A program made the position numbers and the translations under genes. Shown here in pieces: positions 1-23,174 of a stretch of DNA of 64,000 nt (position 1 is the stretch's first letter; the number at the start of each line of letters is the position of its first letter). A model generated the notes under the pieces. That model was not told the DNA's origin. It searched no databases and worked only from the letters and a program-made list of their open reading frames with translations. Origin of the DNA: Plecoglossus altivelis (taxonomy: Eukaryota; Chordata; Actinopteri; Osmeriformes; Plecoglossidae); assembly GCA_036571765.1 (NCBI GenBank), contig BROE01000012.1:13668758-13732757 (forward strand). Direction: 5' to 3'.

Positions 1-1492
1 TCAAGTCACCAAGCTGTGCTCTGGAGAAGGTTCTACCTACTGCAGGTACCATCAGCACCTCAAAAACACAGAGTCATTCTCGCTTTGCAGCACAGTAACA
101 GAGTCTTTATTTTTGATCCGATAATGAAAAACGAAATAGCAAACACTTTCATCCAAAGGAACAGACATCAAAAGGTGGATTTCTACCCATGAGATTTTTG
201 TCTGAAGTGAAAGAATCTAGGTTATCACTGAGCTTTGCCCACAATTACTTTTCTTTTCATACACCCACATTTTCTGTCTGTGATGCAGGTACGATGCACT
301 GATGGCTCGGAGTCTGGCAATGGGAAATGCTACAAGGGTATCGTTTAACAGCCATATGTCTGCCGTGGAAGATCTCAAATCAGGTAGGCCGCTGGATGAC
401 TGCCTCTATTTCCCCACCTGTCACATTCAAAATCAAGGAACTCAAAATGTTATTGTTTTCTAAGCCTTGTCAAACCGTGCTAATTCCATGATCACGTAGT
501 GGTAAAGAGTCTGTGTTCTTATTCTTCCTCAGTGGTGTCCTGTGGTTGGCTCGCTCCACCCAACAACGGCAAGAAAGAGGGGACCAGATATCTGGAGGGA
601 GCTGTGGTGAAGATGACCTGCAATGACGGCTTCGTCCTGGACGGTCCAGGAGAACACACCTGCCAAAGTAACGGGCAGTGGTCCGGAGAAACCACTTACT
701 GCGTGACTGGTAACAGAAGAAGTCGTTTTTTCGCACACAGTCTCTCGTAGAACTTGTTACTGAAATTCAACTGTGATGCTCTGTTACGTCATGTTTGGTT
801 CTTTTATGCATCATAAAGGCTTTGGGTCTTGGTTTCCATGGTGAATCTCATTGTCAGTGATTTAATGAAGAGTTTGTACTGTACAGTTCGTACAGTATAT
901 CAGTGTCATCTGATCATCATACTGGCTTTAGTTTTCTCATTCTTGCTCTTTGTTAAACATTCAGGTTCCTCACCTGCACTGATTAAAACACATTCTCCAA
1001 ATTGTGTCCTCCCTTGAATCAAAAATACTTTAGGAACGATGATGCGTTGAACAAAACCTCCAAGCATGTAAATCTATTTCATGCTGACACAAAAGACAAT
1101 GGACCAGCTACTGAAAGAGTTGTTTTCTCACTAAAGGCTTAACACGAGGTCTTTGTTGTGTCACAGCAAATATCACAGGAATTATAGTTGGGTCAGTCAT
1201 CGGAGCTGCAGCATTAATCGCAATGATTGCATCAATCATTCTGCACAGCAGGAAGAAAAACAGGTAAAGTATAAAACGAGCAACAATTTTCTCAGATTAG
1301 CCTTGTTGGCTTGAATCCATGGTTGTGACTGAACATCTCAATTGGTTCTTAGTTTCATAATATGATTTTTAAACATCTTAAGATAATTCTACCTTAGGCC
1401 ACAGTTAAAAGTTTATGGTCGACTGATGTCTGTCTACTCTCCTATATGTCTCACGCAGAGAAACACCGGCTGTGGAAAGCCACTCTTTCTGA
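1..1492 (+). CDS. susd2: Sushi domain-containing protein 2, 3' end (partial)
   Basis: Only the last five coding exons lie in the window: 1-45 (continues upstream), 289-383, 533-709, 1167-1263 and 1459-1492. Phases agree at every junction and all introns are GT-AG. The joined reading gives a Cys-containing linker (STYCRYDALMARS), a single sushi/CCP domain beginning VVSCGWLAPPNNGKKEG with its four cysteines, then one hydrophobic transmembrane helix (IIVGSVIGAAALIAMIASI), a basic stop-transfer (HSRKKNR) and a ten-residue tail ending VESHSF. SUSD2 is a type I membrane protein with somatomedin B, AMOP, VWD and sushi domains in that order; the sushi start here closely matches the remembered mammalian protein. 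The upstream domains would lie left of the window. Other CCP membrane proteins are possible, but the linker before the sushi domain favours SUSD2. Confidence 0.85.
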
Positions 1493-1800
1493 AAGGCTTT
1501 TCATTTTTGAAAGGAACAAGAAAAAACAACTATTTGACAGCGGTCTAAAACACTCCTTGTTTTTTGTTTATATACACTAGTTTATAATCCAAAGGAATTA
1601 ATTGATTAATTTGCTCTCACAGCAGGACTATTTGTTTGTTTTTATATACACTAGTTTACAGATCTTCTTGACAGCCTAATAACTATATTTAGTTAAACAC
1701 CCTACTATGGTTAAAAATGACAAATGCAGAAAATGTTTTTACTGTCATGTAAAACAACATTAAAAGTCATTTAAAATATAAACGATTTGCCTTACTGACA
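1493..1800 (+). other. susd2 3' UTR with candidate poly(A) signal
   Basis: AT-rich sequence follows the susd2 stop. An ATTAAA hexamer at about 1759-1764 is the best polyadenylation signal I can see. No coding potential is apparent. Confidence 0.4.
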
Positions 1801-3480
1801 GTTTCTTTTTGTATTAACTAATACTAAGAACTTCTCAGTTCTGAATTAGAACTGAGAAGCATTGCTCTTTGTGGTGGATGAAGTATGTTAAATGTCGGGG
1901 CTGTGGCCTTGAGGAAGTAAGATGTTCATATACTGTCTATCATTTAACTTTGGAGTGAAATGGTGCTTGACCACCATGCAATTGGAGCCAGTTGCCACTT
2001 ATCTTTCATTACGCGTTTATTGCATTCATTTATATTAAGTTTTTATTGAGGCCCGACGACACGTGTTCATTTTGCGTTTGCTTTTACCCACCGCAAGAGG
2101 ACTTTGAAACCACCTGATCGTTATCTGCAGAACGCTGTACATCAGCGCTAATAGCGTTTCATAGTTAGTTTTCCTGATGACAACAGACTTTGACCAGAGT
2201 CAGAGCCTGTCTATGAAGGGCCTGTTCACTCCGTATTAAAGCCCCAGCGCCCGTCTTCGGACGTTTTCCCGGGAGTGAATTTTCTCCATTTATTGGACAT
2301 TCTTTACTAGCGTTAACATGTCATTGCTCTGTGGTTATCATAACTTCTAGCAAGACTGATCATGTCATGGCATGTGCTATTGATCCCAATGGTCTGAGCC
2401 CGTCCGTACACAGTTGACACTGTAGAGGTCACTGACACTGATGAATGGACAGAGTATGAGATTGCGTTAGGTCATCCCATAGGCACCCCGATGACATGGT
2501 CCTATTACATTCCTTCACCCAACATTCAGCGGTGAACTTTGATGATTTATGCTCAGAGTGGACGGCTCGTTTTCAGCGCGGAGCAGAATAGGGCAGCCAT
2601 GACGACACAGGCTGTTCCTATCAACATTCCTCACCAACTCTCTACAGCGTCAGACTATTAGACCTATCGCTCACCTCTGCGCTTAGATCAAGAGGGCAAG
2701 CAGTCACAATGTCTGTAGCTCATTACACGCCATCATAAATCACTTACAATAAAAGCGTAATGAATATAATTTGAAACCAATTCAATGAAAAGTTGATATT
2801 CAACAAACAACTTGTGTAAGACTGAACATGTTTGGATTTGTCTTATAAAAGTCATTTAAGGAAAAGAAATGTCTCAACTTAGTTATCTCATTTGCTATAA
2901 TTGTGCAACTATAACTTCATTAAGCAACCAGAACTCGATGACTAATCCTGAATCATTAGGAACCCAGGATGTCCTCTCATTAGGACAAAAGAACAAAACA
3001 AAAGGCGGCATTGATGCAAAGTTACAAGCCCCAAACCAACGTTCCCTTCAGGAGACATAAACTAATCCCTGAGTCTCAGGAGAATCTTAGGTACTCGATG
3101 GTCGTTAAGCAAACAGTAGGTCGTGTTTTGCAGCATTCGAGGCAGAGCTGAAAGTGCTCTTGTTGTCTGGAACCTGACGGAGTCTCTGATAAACGTACAT
3201 GTTGTTCTCTCAAATAGCAGAGGTCTGAGATTACTACAGGGTAGACAATGAGCACCAGTACGTGACAAGACTGCAGAGGGCACGCCTGAATAAACCCCAT
3301 AGTTGCTGTGGCTGGAGTCATCCACCAACTACTTGGCATATACGCCCCAAAGCTATAAATATAAATGATTAGCATTATCCTCTCAAAGACCCAGTGCAAC
3401 AGTGGAGCGTCAACCCTGCTCAATACATCAGCTCATTCTCATTGCATGGATAGCGTTTGCTGTTTGATAAGTGCTAAAGT
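1801..3480. other. Intergenic region, no gene recognised
   Basis: No exon with splice sites and family resemblance was found. The part from about 2040 to 2700 is less AT-rich and contains short peptide-like stretches on both strands, which might be a decayed transposon or pseudogene, but I cannot name a family. Open frames at 2869-3060 and 3062-3423 look like chance. Confidence 0.4.
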
Positions 3481-3492
3481 GGCAGAGCTGGG

Positions 3493-3500
3493 TATATAAA
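3493..3500 (+). promoter_or_regulatory. TATA box of the small heat-shock gene
   Basis: A clear TATATAAA lies about 265 bp upstream of the chosen ATG, which puts transcription start near 3525 and gives a 5' UTR of about 235 nt. I looked for canonical alternating GAA/TTC heat-shock elements between 3060 and 3490 and found no convincing triplet, so heat induction is not supported by what I can see. Confidence 0.55.
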
Positions 3501-3763
3501 GGATGTGTGATGCTTTACTGCTCAGCAAAGGCAGCTTGTCCAGAGCAGTCCTTCTAACTATGAGACGATCTTCCTGAACTGTTTGGGGGGAAAAAATTGT
3601 TGCCCCTTTGTATGCAGTCTCATTAAACGTAACCGAGTCACTGGAATAAGCCAGATAAAATCTCATTTGCCTCTCGGAGGAAAAGAAAAGGGAACTTTTG
3701 ACTCTTGAGGGTTTTTTCTTCTTCTCTGGTAATCCTTTGCCGCCACTTCTGCGAAGTAAAGAA

Positions 3764-4886
3764 ATGACCGACGACAGTAAAATTCTTCCCCGTCCTGTGT
3801 TCCTGCGAGACGTCGGCTGGGACCCTTTCCGCGAGTGGACAGAGCGCTTCGACCAAGACTTCAGCATCCCTCTCTTCCTGGAACCCGGAGATCTGAGCTG
3901 GATCGACTGGGCCAAAAGGAGAATGGCATCGTCTACTTGGCTAGGGTACATGCGCTCGCCTCACTTCAACCCCTCCGTGGTTCACTCTCCTGCTGTTGGG
4001 GCCCCTGGACCCCACGTTCCGCTGATCGCAGGGACGTCTGACATCAAGTCCAGCCCGGATGGCTGGAAGGTCAACCTGGATGTTAATCAATTCTCTCCGG
4101 AGGAAATAACAATTGTTGTCAAGGGGGGCTTCTTGGAGATAGCAGGTACTTGTTTTTAAATAAGGAAATCATGAAGTAAACTCAAACAATAAACACTTTC
4201 TAGATAGTTAATCAGCTGATCAGATGTTGACTTACTGTAACAGTTCTGTTTGCAAGTTTGCAAGTACTGTATGTTTTCCATGTAAAGCATAGCATGCAAT
4301 ATCTGTATTTGGCAATTGAGAGACAGTTTTTCAATCCAAAGCATAATACAGTAGAGGAACAAAATGGACCAGAGGCTTCTTGATCTACTGCCAGTTGATT
4401 TCACCACTGAGCTCTACTCTTCCTTCAAAGTTTATTTCACAATTTCTCTCAAACTCAGGAAAACACGAGGAGAGACAGGATGAACACGGATCCATTTCAA
4501 GATGCTTCACCAGGAAATATAAGTAAGGCTTCACACAGCTTTGATCCAATTCTAGGTCATCGTAAACATTCATTGTGTAATTGCAGGGGGTCAGGTAGAA
4601 TGGTAAACAAAACATCCACAAAGGAGTTTGTAAGAAATGTCTTCTGGACAATATTTCATGGCAGTACATGGCAGTATTTCAATGTAACATTCCCATAATA
4701 ATTCTTCTTGGTTTGTCTTGCAGGCTACCACAGGGTGTGAACCTACAGCATATCAGCTCCTGTGTGAACAGCGAGGGGATTCTGAGTGTGGAGGCTCCCA
4801 TTCCAGAGACGCCCAGTCTCAGTTTCCCAAGCGCTGACATTGTCATCCCTATTCAGATTAAACAGGATCCTGAAGGTGATAAGTAA
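3764..4886 (+). CDS. Small heat-shock protein, HSPB1-like (alpha-crystallin family)
   Basis: Three exons: 3764-4145, 4459-4522 and 4724-4886; 609 nt, 202 aa, all introns GT-AG with consistent phase. The N-terminus carries the HSPB1-type WDPF motif (VGWDPFREWTERFDQDF). The alpha-crystallin domain runs from about residue 85 to 175: SDIKSSPDGWKVNLDVNQFS, then GKHEERQDEHGSISRCFTRK, the hallmark HSPB1 segment, then SEGILSVEAPIPE. A C-terminal IPI (IXI-type) motif in IVIPIQIKQ fits the groove-binding tail. These proteins are ATP-independent chaperones that form large oligomers in the cytosol. The start at 3764 (MTDDSK) is chosen over an in-frame ATG at 3698 because the upstream extension has no family resemblance. 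It may be hspb1 itself or a fish-specific paralogue such as hspb15; I cannot decide, so no symbol is given. Confidence 0.92.
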
Positions 4887-5238
4887 GGCTGGTGCATTTT
4901 AGCATTAGACTTATAGCAATGCTTGGATGATGCTTCCCAGACAAATACCGATCTTCCTCGTGTGACTGTTTAGCAGGCTTTTGCAGAGTAAACGCCACAC
5001 ATAGTGACCACAAGCTTGTCTTACCTTTACGGAGTATGACGTATGCTATTTTGTAAGCCTTCTATTAGGCAATAATGCAGGTATGGTAGTTCTATTTTTA
5101 AACTTGGGCTAAAGTTGTTGTTTTTTAAAATTGTAGATAAAGTAAGCACAATAAGCCAGACAAATTGTTCATTCCAAAGCTGTTGTGCTATAGTACCTCC
5201 TCAGTTTATGTGTGGGATTTACAATGAACATGCTACAA

Positions 5239-5244
5239 AATAAA
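5239..5244 (+). terminator. Candidate poly(A) signal of the small heat-shock gene
   Basis: AATAAA about 350 bp after the stop codon, followed by a second AATAAA-like site near 5266. It is the first good hexamer downstream of the gene. Confidence 0.4.
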
Positions 5245-5734
5245 AGTATTTGCATAACATCTCTGTCTAATAAAAATATTAATGAGTATAAATCATCACT
5301 AGTCCCAGATTTATGGATTTCGAAAACTCTATCTTCAGATCAACACCTACACCTTGCCAACTCACAGCGTTTCATAATATTGTGTGTTATAAATGACAAT
5401 ACTATACAATGTTATACATTATCAGTCATTAGATCACGTATTCATTTAGCAGATAACGTACAAATAGTGCATATGGAAAGTAAGCATTAAAATCATGCGT
5501 GAAAGGACAGTGTTCTAACAGTGACATGATCATGAAACTGTCATGGAGTTGTGGAATGATCAGCATTGTCATTAACACGTGGCCGGTACAAGACTGTGTA
5601 GACGTGGTGGACATGAGACCACAGCACAGGTCAAACAAACACGCGTGAGGAGGATAAACAGAATCAATGTGTGAACACGCACAAACGAAACAGGAATACA
5701 ACACTTGGTGTGTTGAGTGTGGAAACGTATGTCG

Positions 5735-5962
5735 GCCTAAATAAGGGGTCTCCGATCCTGGTCCTCGAGGGCCGCTATCCTGATGGTTGTAGATGTGTCC
5801 CTGCTCCAGCACACCTGACTCTAATAAAGGGTCATTATGAAGCTTCCACAGAGCCTGGTAATGGCTCGTTCATTAGAATCTGGTGTGCTGGAGCAGGGAA
5901 ACATCTAAAACCTTTAGGAAAGCAGCCCTTGAGGACCAGGATTGGAGACCCCTGGTCTAAAT
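5735..5962. mobile_element. hAT-type foldback MITE, copy 1, with 8-bp target duplication
   Basis: The element at 5743-5954 (212 bp) is almost entirely an inverted repeat. Its left end reads AAGGGGTCTCCGATCCTGG and its right end is the complement (CCAGGATTGGAGACCCCTG). It is flanked by GCCTAAAT on the left and GTCTAAAT on the right (7 of 8 identical), as expected for hAT transposition. It is clearly homologous to the element at 22008-22220. It encodes no transposase, so it must have been mobilised in trans. Confidence 0.85.
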
Positions 5963-8426
5963 GTTATTCTGGAACCGTGAAACGTGGAACCTGGGCGTTC
6001 TTGATGACCCAGCACACCCGACTCTGTTCAGGATCATCTGGAGGACAGGTTGTGTTGGTTTCCATACTACTCAATGCCTGATTACTTGGTTCAGTTGCTA
6101 GTAAGTGGGGCAGACAACATGTCAATAAACACAGATTACAAAATAAACGTCTGCAACAAACAATCAATGAAGGAACCACCGACAGCTGTGGAAAGTGCTT
6201 ATTTTGAAACTTTTAGAATAAAATGGATTCTATGTCAAAGGATTTAGATGGTTTTATTGTGAACCGTAGTCCTAAAGATAAACATCAACAAACAATTTAG
6301 AAATTTCAGTATCAAGTCACTTCATTAATTTGGTTTGTTATTATTAATGTTGGTGTTCTATTATGAGTATACATATTTTCTATGTTGTGTATTTGTGAAT
6401 CAAACACTTGAAATCACTGGAAATCTTGGCTGACCTCAAGGTGGCGCTGTAGCAGTTGCAGAGAAACGCCTCTACTTGGCGTTCTGCTGCCAAATCACCT
6501 TCTCCGGAATCTATGTTCTGTCCCTAGTAGCCACAGTATACAACAAAGAACATCACTTCTTTTCTGCATGAAAACATCAAACTGTTCTGTAACGTAAATA
6601 TTTAGTTGTTTTCACTGAGTTGGTTAAATGTTTGTCATTTTGCGACCATGCATCATCACAGTTCCATAGTTTTGGGCAGAAATTATTTGAAAAAAAAACC
6701 AACAACAAAAAAACGTAGACAAAGCATATGTATTATAGTACCCATAACACAAGCACAGTCCAGGATTAGGGTATTGTTACTATCCCGGCTATACAACATA
6801 GATAGAACTGTAACATGAAACACTTGATGTGCTTGTGTAACCTTTAGAGGGGAGGTGTGAATGTTTGAGACTGTGGTGCTGATGATGTTGTCAAGTGATC
6901 TAGCTCCCTGGCTGAGAAGGAGTATGTGAGACATGGGAGGGATCCTTAAACTTGGCAAGAGCGAGTCTGTTGGCAGTTTCCTCCAAACATCACAGGGGTT
7001 ATTAAATCCCCAGTCACTATCTAAGCTGTTGTGGTAAATGGCATGGTGACCAGTACGTCTCACCAACCACTTGACTGCTTGTACTGTACTTGCCGACTTT
7101 GTCTTCAGTATGTAATGTGTTGACATTACAAATGTTATTAACTGCAAATTAAAACGAAATGAGTTGGTTTATGACTCATTTTGAAATACATCACACAGTA
7201 TGATCCACACTTTACTGAATGTGTTCTGTAAGTATTGCTTTAGTGCACAACGATGACAAACCCATTTTTCAGGGTTCTTTGTTGTAAGCATTACATGTGA
7301 CAGTGGTGATTAAGTCACTGCCAAAAGCAAACAGGATGACATTGCATGTCTATGTCCCAAATTAGATTTTCAGCCAGAGACACAGTCATAGTTGGCTTCA
7401 TGCGATGAGCCAAAACACTTGTCTGAGGCTGTCAGGTGTTGACAGCTGACTCTGAATCAAACTTTATGAGATGTGAGAAAGCTCAAAGTTTTAGTGGTAA
7501 AATAGATAGCGAACAGAGTATTTGCTGTAAAATTGGTGTTCTCCCCAACGTGTTTCTACAAAAACTCACAATATGCACTAGCAGGAAACATTGTGCTCTC
7601 AGAGTAGAAAACCCTAACTTGAGGATAGGTGGCTGTGAATATAAGTATTCAATGGCATTGAGACTCAGGAATTCACCTAGTGACTGACCAGAACATTTCT
7701 AACAGTTAAAGTTGGAAAGGTCTTTAATGGTGTCAGCATGTCAGAGATTTAATGTCCAAGTGTAACAGGATACACAAACAGGAAAAAAAGTCATTACAAA
7801 CATCAAGCTTTCGCACAGCAGACAAAAGCACTCCGGACTGTGGTTGGCCAACATCCCATCTGGCTGATGATACAAGTAAATGGTGTGACACTAATGGCAA
7901 ATGTCTGAGAACAGACACACATTAAACCACAACTATGTGGGGGATGATCAAGAGAAATTCCCCAGCATGTTGTAAAGTACCTGTTGACACATTCCTCTGT
8001 CTGGATCTTAATCTAACCCTGTGTACTTTAGATAACTTACTGTTACTGTTCCTAGATAACTTAGGAACAGTAACACTACCAAACTACCTCTCATAATGCT
8101 TTAAAATCATAATAACTATTAGCCTCCTCAAGTAGCTAGTCATCAATAATCCAAACTTTAGTTTAAGTCTTTTTCTTTTAAAAAACCTTTCAAAACTAAA
8201 ATTATAATTTTTTGTACTTCTTGAAACGCATTAAAGTTTCTTTCAACCTTTCAAAACTACATTTTTACCTAAAACCAATTTTGAAATGTATTTCAGTACT
8301 AGTTGGCGAACAATTGTAAACTTGACAGCTAGTAGCTAGTGCGGTTTTTTTGTATGGTAAGGTAAGAGGTACCAGGTTGAATATGTTTACAGATACAAGA
8401 GACCATTTTGTAAGTAGACATCCCAT
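5963..8426. other. Intergenic region between the small heat-shock and myosin genes
   Basis: AT-rich unique-looking sequence with no supported exon on either strand. Many short open frames are present, but none has splice context or family resemblance. Confidence 0.5.
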
Positions 8427-8432
8427 TTTATT
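8427..8432 (-). terminator. Poly(A) signal of the myosin heavy chain gene
   Basis: AATAAA on the minus strand, about 80 nt after the stop codon at 8510. A short 3' UTR of about 100 nt is typical of skeletal myosin heavy chain mRNAs. Confidence 0.65.
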
Positions 8433-8509
8433 GACGTAGCATTTCAAGTACACCTCACAAGACAATCATATTATATGACTCCTTGTGATTGTTTGGTAAG
8501 CGAGTGAGC

Positions 8510-19042
<10,533 letters not shown>

Positions 19043-19266
19043 GATGGCGGTTTACACGACAGCCTGGAAGAAATGATCCATTATAAGTCATGTGGGTAAT
19101 TTCTAACTGGTTTTTATTATGGAAATACTAACGTGATGCATACCTCTCTAAACAGGTCAAATGGATGTTGTTCACAGTACCCCTGGAAGAAAATAAATGA
19201 TTTAAACTTAGAATTCATTTAAAAATACAATTTGTAACTGCTATTCAATCACAGCTTAACAGCTAC

Positions 19267-19302
<36 letters not shown>

Positions 19303-19530
19303 ATAAAACACACCACACAAAAAAATAATCATGATAAGAAACCGTTAAACAACCTGATGTTTGCCCCCCCCCCCCCCCCATCTCCAAACCCCCCCTCCCC
19401 CCAACAACCATGAAATTCTATCAGCAGTTTCTATCAAATTCTACATGTGTGTATCTGTTATCTGTTCTGTTATCTGGTATGTTCAAGAAACAGATTAAAA
19501 GAGTATCCTACCACAAGTTGGACATTCAGT
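19043..19530 (-). other. 5' UTR exons of the myosin gene
   Basis: The coding ATG exon begins with a 21-nt leader (19063-19043) behind a CTTCCAG acceptor. Upstream, 19182-19144 has both an acceptor and a GTATGC donor, and a donor at 19512 (CTTGTG followed by GTAGGATA) marks a likely first exon of about 20 nt or more. Sarcomeric myosin genes commonly start with short non-coding exons. Confidence 0.55.
19268..19300. repeat. (GATA)n microsatellite
   Basis: About eight GATA units between the second and first 5' UTR exons of the myosin gene. It is followed at 19363-19402 by a C-rich homopolymer-like tract. Confidence 0.9.
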
Positions 19531-19554
19531 GACATGCACCACCTCCTCCTCGTA

Positions 19555-19564
19555 CTTTTATTAA
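19555..19564 (-). promoter_or_regulatory. TATA-like box of the myosin gene
   Basis: Minus-strand TTAATAAAAG lies about 30 bp upstream of the inferred first exon. An A/T-rich MEF2-like stretch (CTTTTTAGAAG on the minus strand) follows about 30 bp further upstream. Inference from position only. Confidence 0.4.
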
Positions 19565-19599
19565 GGGAGATTTGCTGGCTAAGCAGCTTCTAAAAAGGT

Positions 19600-20401
19600 C
19601 TGGTGCCACATCCCACATCACCTTAAGGATGAAGCTTAGGAGGAGTCGGAATGACACCCCCTGTGTTCTATGCTTTTCTATGGAGAGAGTATTGCTAGAC
19701 TATGATTTTAAATTCATACAAACTCAATACTACTCAATCATATTGTGACATATTGGTATTGACATCAACATGTGTGAAAAAAGTGAAAAAAATGTTTTAT
19801 AGATAGTTGAAGTAAAGCAATAACTGACTAATGTTGTTGAGCATGCAGGCAGGCTCTTTAAAAGGCAGGAGGTCACTTTCCACTGTTCAAGAGTCAATGC
19901 CAGAATTACAATTATGGTCACATGAAATTGAACACTAAGCCTGACATGAATTACTAACAGTCCATTTTAAGTTTATCACTCTTGGACTGAAGTTTGAATA
20001 CCGCTCTTATTAAATGTGTTGATGGTATTCAAATGTGAAAAAGTATTTGATCGTAGGGTTTTGACATTTCTGGCATTGGTCACGGATGCGTTGATGGCTA
20101 AGTTATTGTAAATGGAACTGCACCAGCACCGATAGTACCCTCTGCCCATAATTGTGGATCTCATTAAATAAAGATTTATTTGACAGAAATACAGCGAAAA
20201 GTTACTTCTCTGACGGCACTCATAGATGCTTTTATAGAGGACCATTTTTACCACAAGTATGGTGATAAGTTGTAAACTGGGTAATAAAAACGGGATTTGA
20301 CAAGAGTGGAATAACAGTCTATTTTTATCCTTCTGTCAGTGTAATATCATTTTCTATTAACATACCAGTGACTCCAGTTACTGGAACTGCTTGATTCCAG
20401 G
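19600..20401. other. Upstream flank of the myosin gene
   Basis: AT-rich non-coding sequence that presumably holds the muscle control region. No exon is recognised. A weak second TATA-like site (TTTTAAA) lies near 19855. Confidence 0.4.
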
Positions 20402-20541
20402 GTCTACATGAATCACAGGATCTGGATTCGGACTGCGTCTACATGAATCGCAGGATCTGGATTCGGACTGCGTCTACATGAATCGCAGGATCTTGATTCG
20501 GACTGCGTCTACATGAATCGCAGGATCTGGATTCGGACTGC
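20402..20541. repeat. Four-copy 35-bp tandem repeat
   Basis: Units at 20402-20436, 20437-20471, 20472-20506 and 20507-20541, beginning GTCTACATGAATCGCAGGAT. Copies 2 and 4 are identical; the others differ by one or two bases. There are no spacers, so this is a minisatellite and not a CRISPR array. Confidence 0.95.
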
Positions 20542-20869
20542 TGGTGTTTTGCTCCTTTTTCACTATCCTGGCAGTCTGTCAGACAGGAAGTAAAACGTAT
20601 TTGTTTATCAACCAAGATAAAGTCAAACACAATAACATGGAATCTTGATCTGCTTCATATCCTCATCATTCTCTTCAAGCTTCTGCAAAGCTTGCGTGAG
20701 ATTATTTGGCTCAAATCGAGAGTTTTATCTTTTTATTGGGCACACAATTTAAAACATGAATCCCTTTAGAAGAAGGGATGAATTCAACAGTTTTGACAGA
20801 ATAAGCCCTAAAGCAGCTCAGGTTTGATACGCTTACTATAGTTATATCAACCCTATCTGTACAGCTGGT

Positions 20870-21035
20870 GTCCACTTTTTATCTTATTTGTATTTTGTTA
20901 TAGATTTTTATGATATTTTCATCTAGCTGCATTATGTTTCATATATGTTCTATGTTTGCACTTTCCTGCCACAGTAAATTCTACGCTTGTATATCTTGCA
21001 TGGCGAATAAAACCGATTCTGATTCCGATTCTGGG
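20870..21035 (+). mobile_element. Possible 3' tail of an L2/CR1-type LINE
   Basis: The stretch ends with TGGCGAATAAAACCGATTCT and then repeated GATTC units, the usual form of L2-like 3' tails in fish genomes. No reverse-transcriptase sequence is left, so the copy is heavily 5'-truncated. Confidence 0.4.
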
Positions 21036-21999
21036 GTGAGAAGTCTTCCACAGGTAAAGTGAGGGCAAGGCGTCACCTAACCCTCGCTGAAGGAAGCCAG
21101 CTATGCAAGATTGGCAATGCCTTCCATTATGGTTACAAAATGACTTTATAGCAGTACTGACAGTAACAACACTGTAGAAACTCCAACTTTTTGTTTTACC
21201 TTCCCTTGAGGAAGCACACCAAATAATTAGAAAAAAGGGAGAAAGACACCTTCACAGATTGCCTCTAAATCCATGTTGTGTTTTGAATGAAGTAATCATT
21301 CACAAAAACAATGTACTCAGAAAAGAGTTACTATTACATCCCACATACAAATCTTTCTTTATATATGACACATGATATACAGAGTATGTCAATCCATTAC
21401 ATTTTGGATACATCAAATTCTATGTAACTACAGTACCTGGAGTAAAACATTGCAGGTATTGTAGATAAGAAAATAATCTGTAGTTAACTAGCATTAAGTA
21501 TTATCATTGTCCTGTCGAAAGTTTAAGAATTATAAAGTGTATGAAGCTATGCCAGTCTCCTAACATTATACTATTGCAACATAAGATAGAAAGTAACAGA
21601 CACCTGGCTTCTAGAATGAGGACGTGGCCTCGCTTGCCGTTTGAAGAACTTTCCTTATACTTCTACCATTGAACTTTTCCCTCTTCAAGGAAATGGATGT
21701 GACTATCCGATTCATCCTACTCTATAAGGTTTGGAGACTGTCCTTAAATAGTTGACTATGTTTAAATGCATGAGAAGGCATGCATGAATGAATACTTGAG
21801 GGAAAATGGTTTTACTTCTGTGTTAAGTTTCCTGCGTTGGCAGAGAATAACACTTTTGATTTCATTTCTGTTGAAGAAGCTACACAAGCAGGAGTCTCAA
21901 TCTAATCATTTATTATATAACAATTCAAGAAAAACCATAATCCACCGTCTGAAGATCTAAAGCCATAGCTTCAAAGTTAAGACTTCCTCCTTCATTATC
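21036..21999. other. Intergenic region, nothing recognised
   Basis: AT-rich sequence without supported exons, RNAs or obvious repeats. Confidence 0.5.
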
Positions 22000-22228
22000 C
22001 TCTAGGGCAGGGGTCTCCAATCCTGGTCCTCGAGGGCCGCTGTCCTCAAAGTTTTCGATGTTTCCCTGCTCCAGAACACCTGATTCTAATGAATGAGCCA
22101 TTACCAAGCTCTGTGGAAGCTTCATAATGACCCTTTATTAGAGTCAGGTGTGCTGGAGCAGGGAAACACTGAAAAACCTTCAGGACAGCGGCCCTCGAGG
22201 ACCAGGATTGGAGACCCCTGCTCTAGGG
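22000..22228. mobile_element. hAT-type foldback MITE, copy 2, with perfect 8-bp target duplication
   Basis: A 213-bp near-complete inverted repeat (22008-22220) that starts CAGGGGTCTCCAATCCTGG and ends with the exact complement. It is flanked by CTCTAGGG on both sides (22000-22007 and 22221-22228). The CAGGGG terminus and 8-bp duplication are hAT hallmarks. It is the better preserved relative of the copy at 5743. The perfect duplication suggests a fairly recent insertion. Confidence 0.92.
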
Positions 22229-23092
22229 TCTACATACATACTACCTGCTGAATGGGGTTAGGTCATTCCAAGTGGTTCAGTAACCTCTCATGAAGTACAA
22301 CCTTGGCTTTGTTGTCTTGTGATATTTGAGGCAGAGAGGAGCAATGGTTTCAGGATGCCATTCCAAATGTTTGGTGTACATTTTGACACGAAATCATGGT
22401 ATCAATGTTAACCCTTGTGTTCTCCGTAGGTGCCAGAGTGACCTTAAACTATGTACAATGCACACACAAGCACACCCACAATGAGACATTTAGATTGTAT
22501 GCGCTTGATCGAACTCAGACAAAACTGAAACTTTCTGATTCGTGTGCAGCAGAGCAGTTCAGTGCCTAAAAAGGTACAGGGTAGAAATGGAATTAACTTG
22601 TTTTATTTCAGGGTTGAAGATGGGGCCTTTTTGACCCTTAGGACAGGGGTAGTTGTAGAATGTGGAGAGCACCAGGGTTAAACAAGATTGTTGTTTAAGA
22701 TAGTTGTTGTGGTTTTCTAATGGTGATTTGTTTGTGTTGTGATTTAAATGCTTTTTATTTCAAGGCCGGGAATCTAATTTGAGACATGGAACTAAATGCT
22801 TCCATGTGGATGCGTGGAAATGATCCAGGAGATGTTCAGCTGCTGAGATGAATGACCCTCTCCCACCCCCAGCAAAAACTAGTAGAGAAGAGTATCACTT
22901 TAAAAGCATGTGATTTATATTTGAGGATGAAATAGACCTGGTGCCATTTGATACAACTGGTGGGTGACACAACCTTACTTGGTTAGTATTTAAACTTGGC
23001 TAGTTTGAGGTCAGTAAAATCCCAGACAGATATATAGGAGTAATTAAAATGCAATGTAATTAAAATGCAAACCATGGCCAACAAAAATATTG
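22229..23092. other. Intergenic region, nothing recognised
   Basis: Unique-looking AT-rich sequence. No exon with family resemblance on either strand. Confidence 0.5.

Positions 23093-23174
<82 letters not shown>

Noticed and set aside
2040..2720. Degenerate transposase or other pseudogene
   Set aside because: Short peptide-like stretches exist, but I could not match any family or find terminal repeats.
3060..3490. Heat-shock elements in the promoter of the small heat-shock gene
   Set aside because: I found isolated GAA or TTC words but no ordered triplet; not enough to annotate.
20402..20541. Regular 35-bp repeats that could be taken for a CRISPR array
   Set aside because: There are no spacers between units and the host is a vertebrate; it is a minisatellite.
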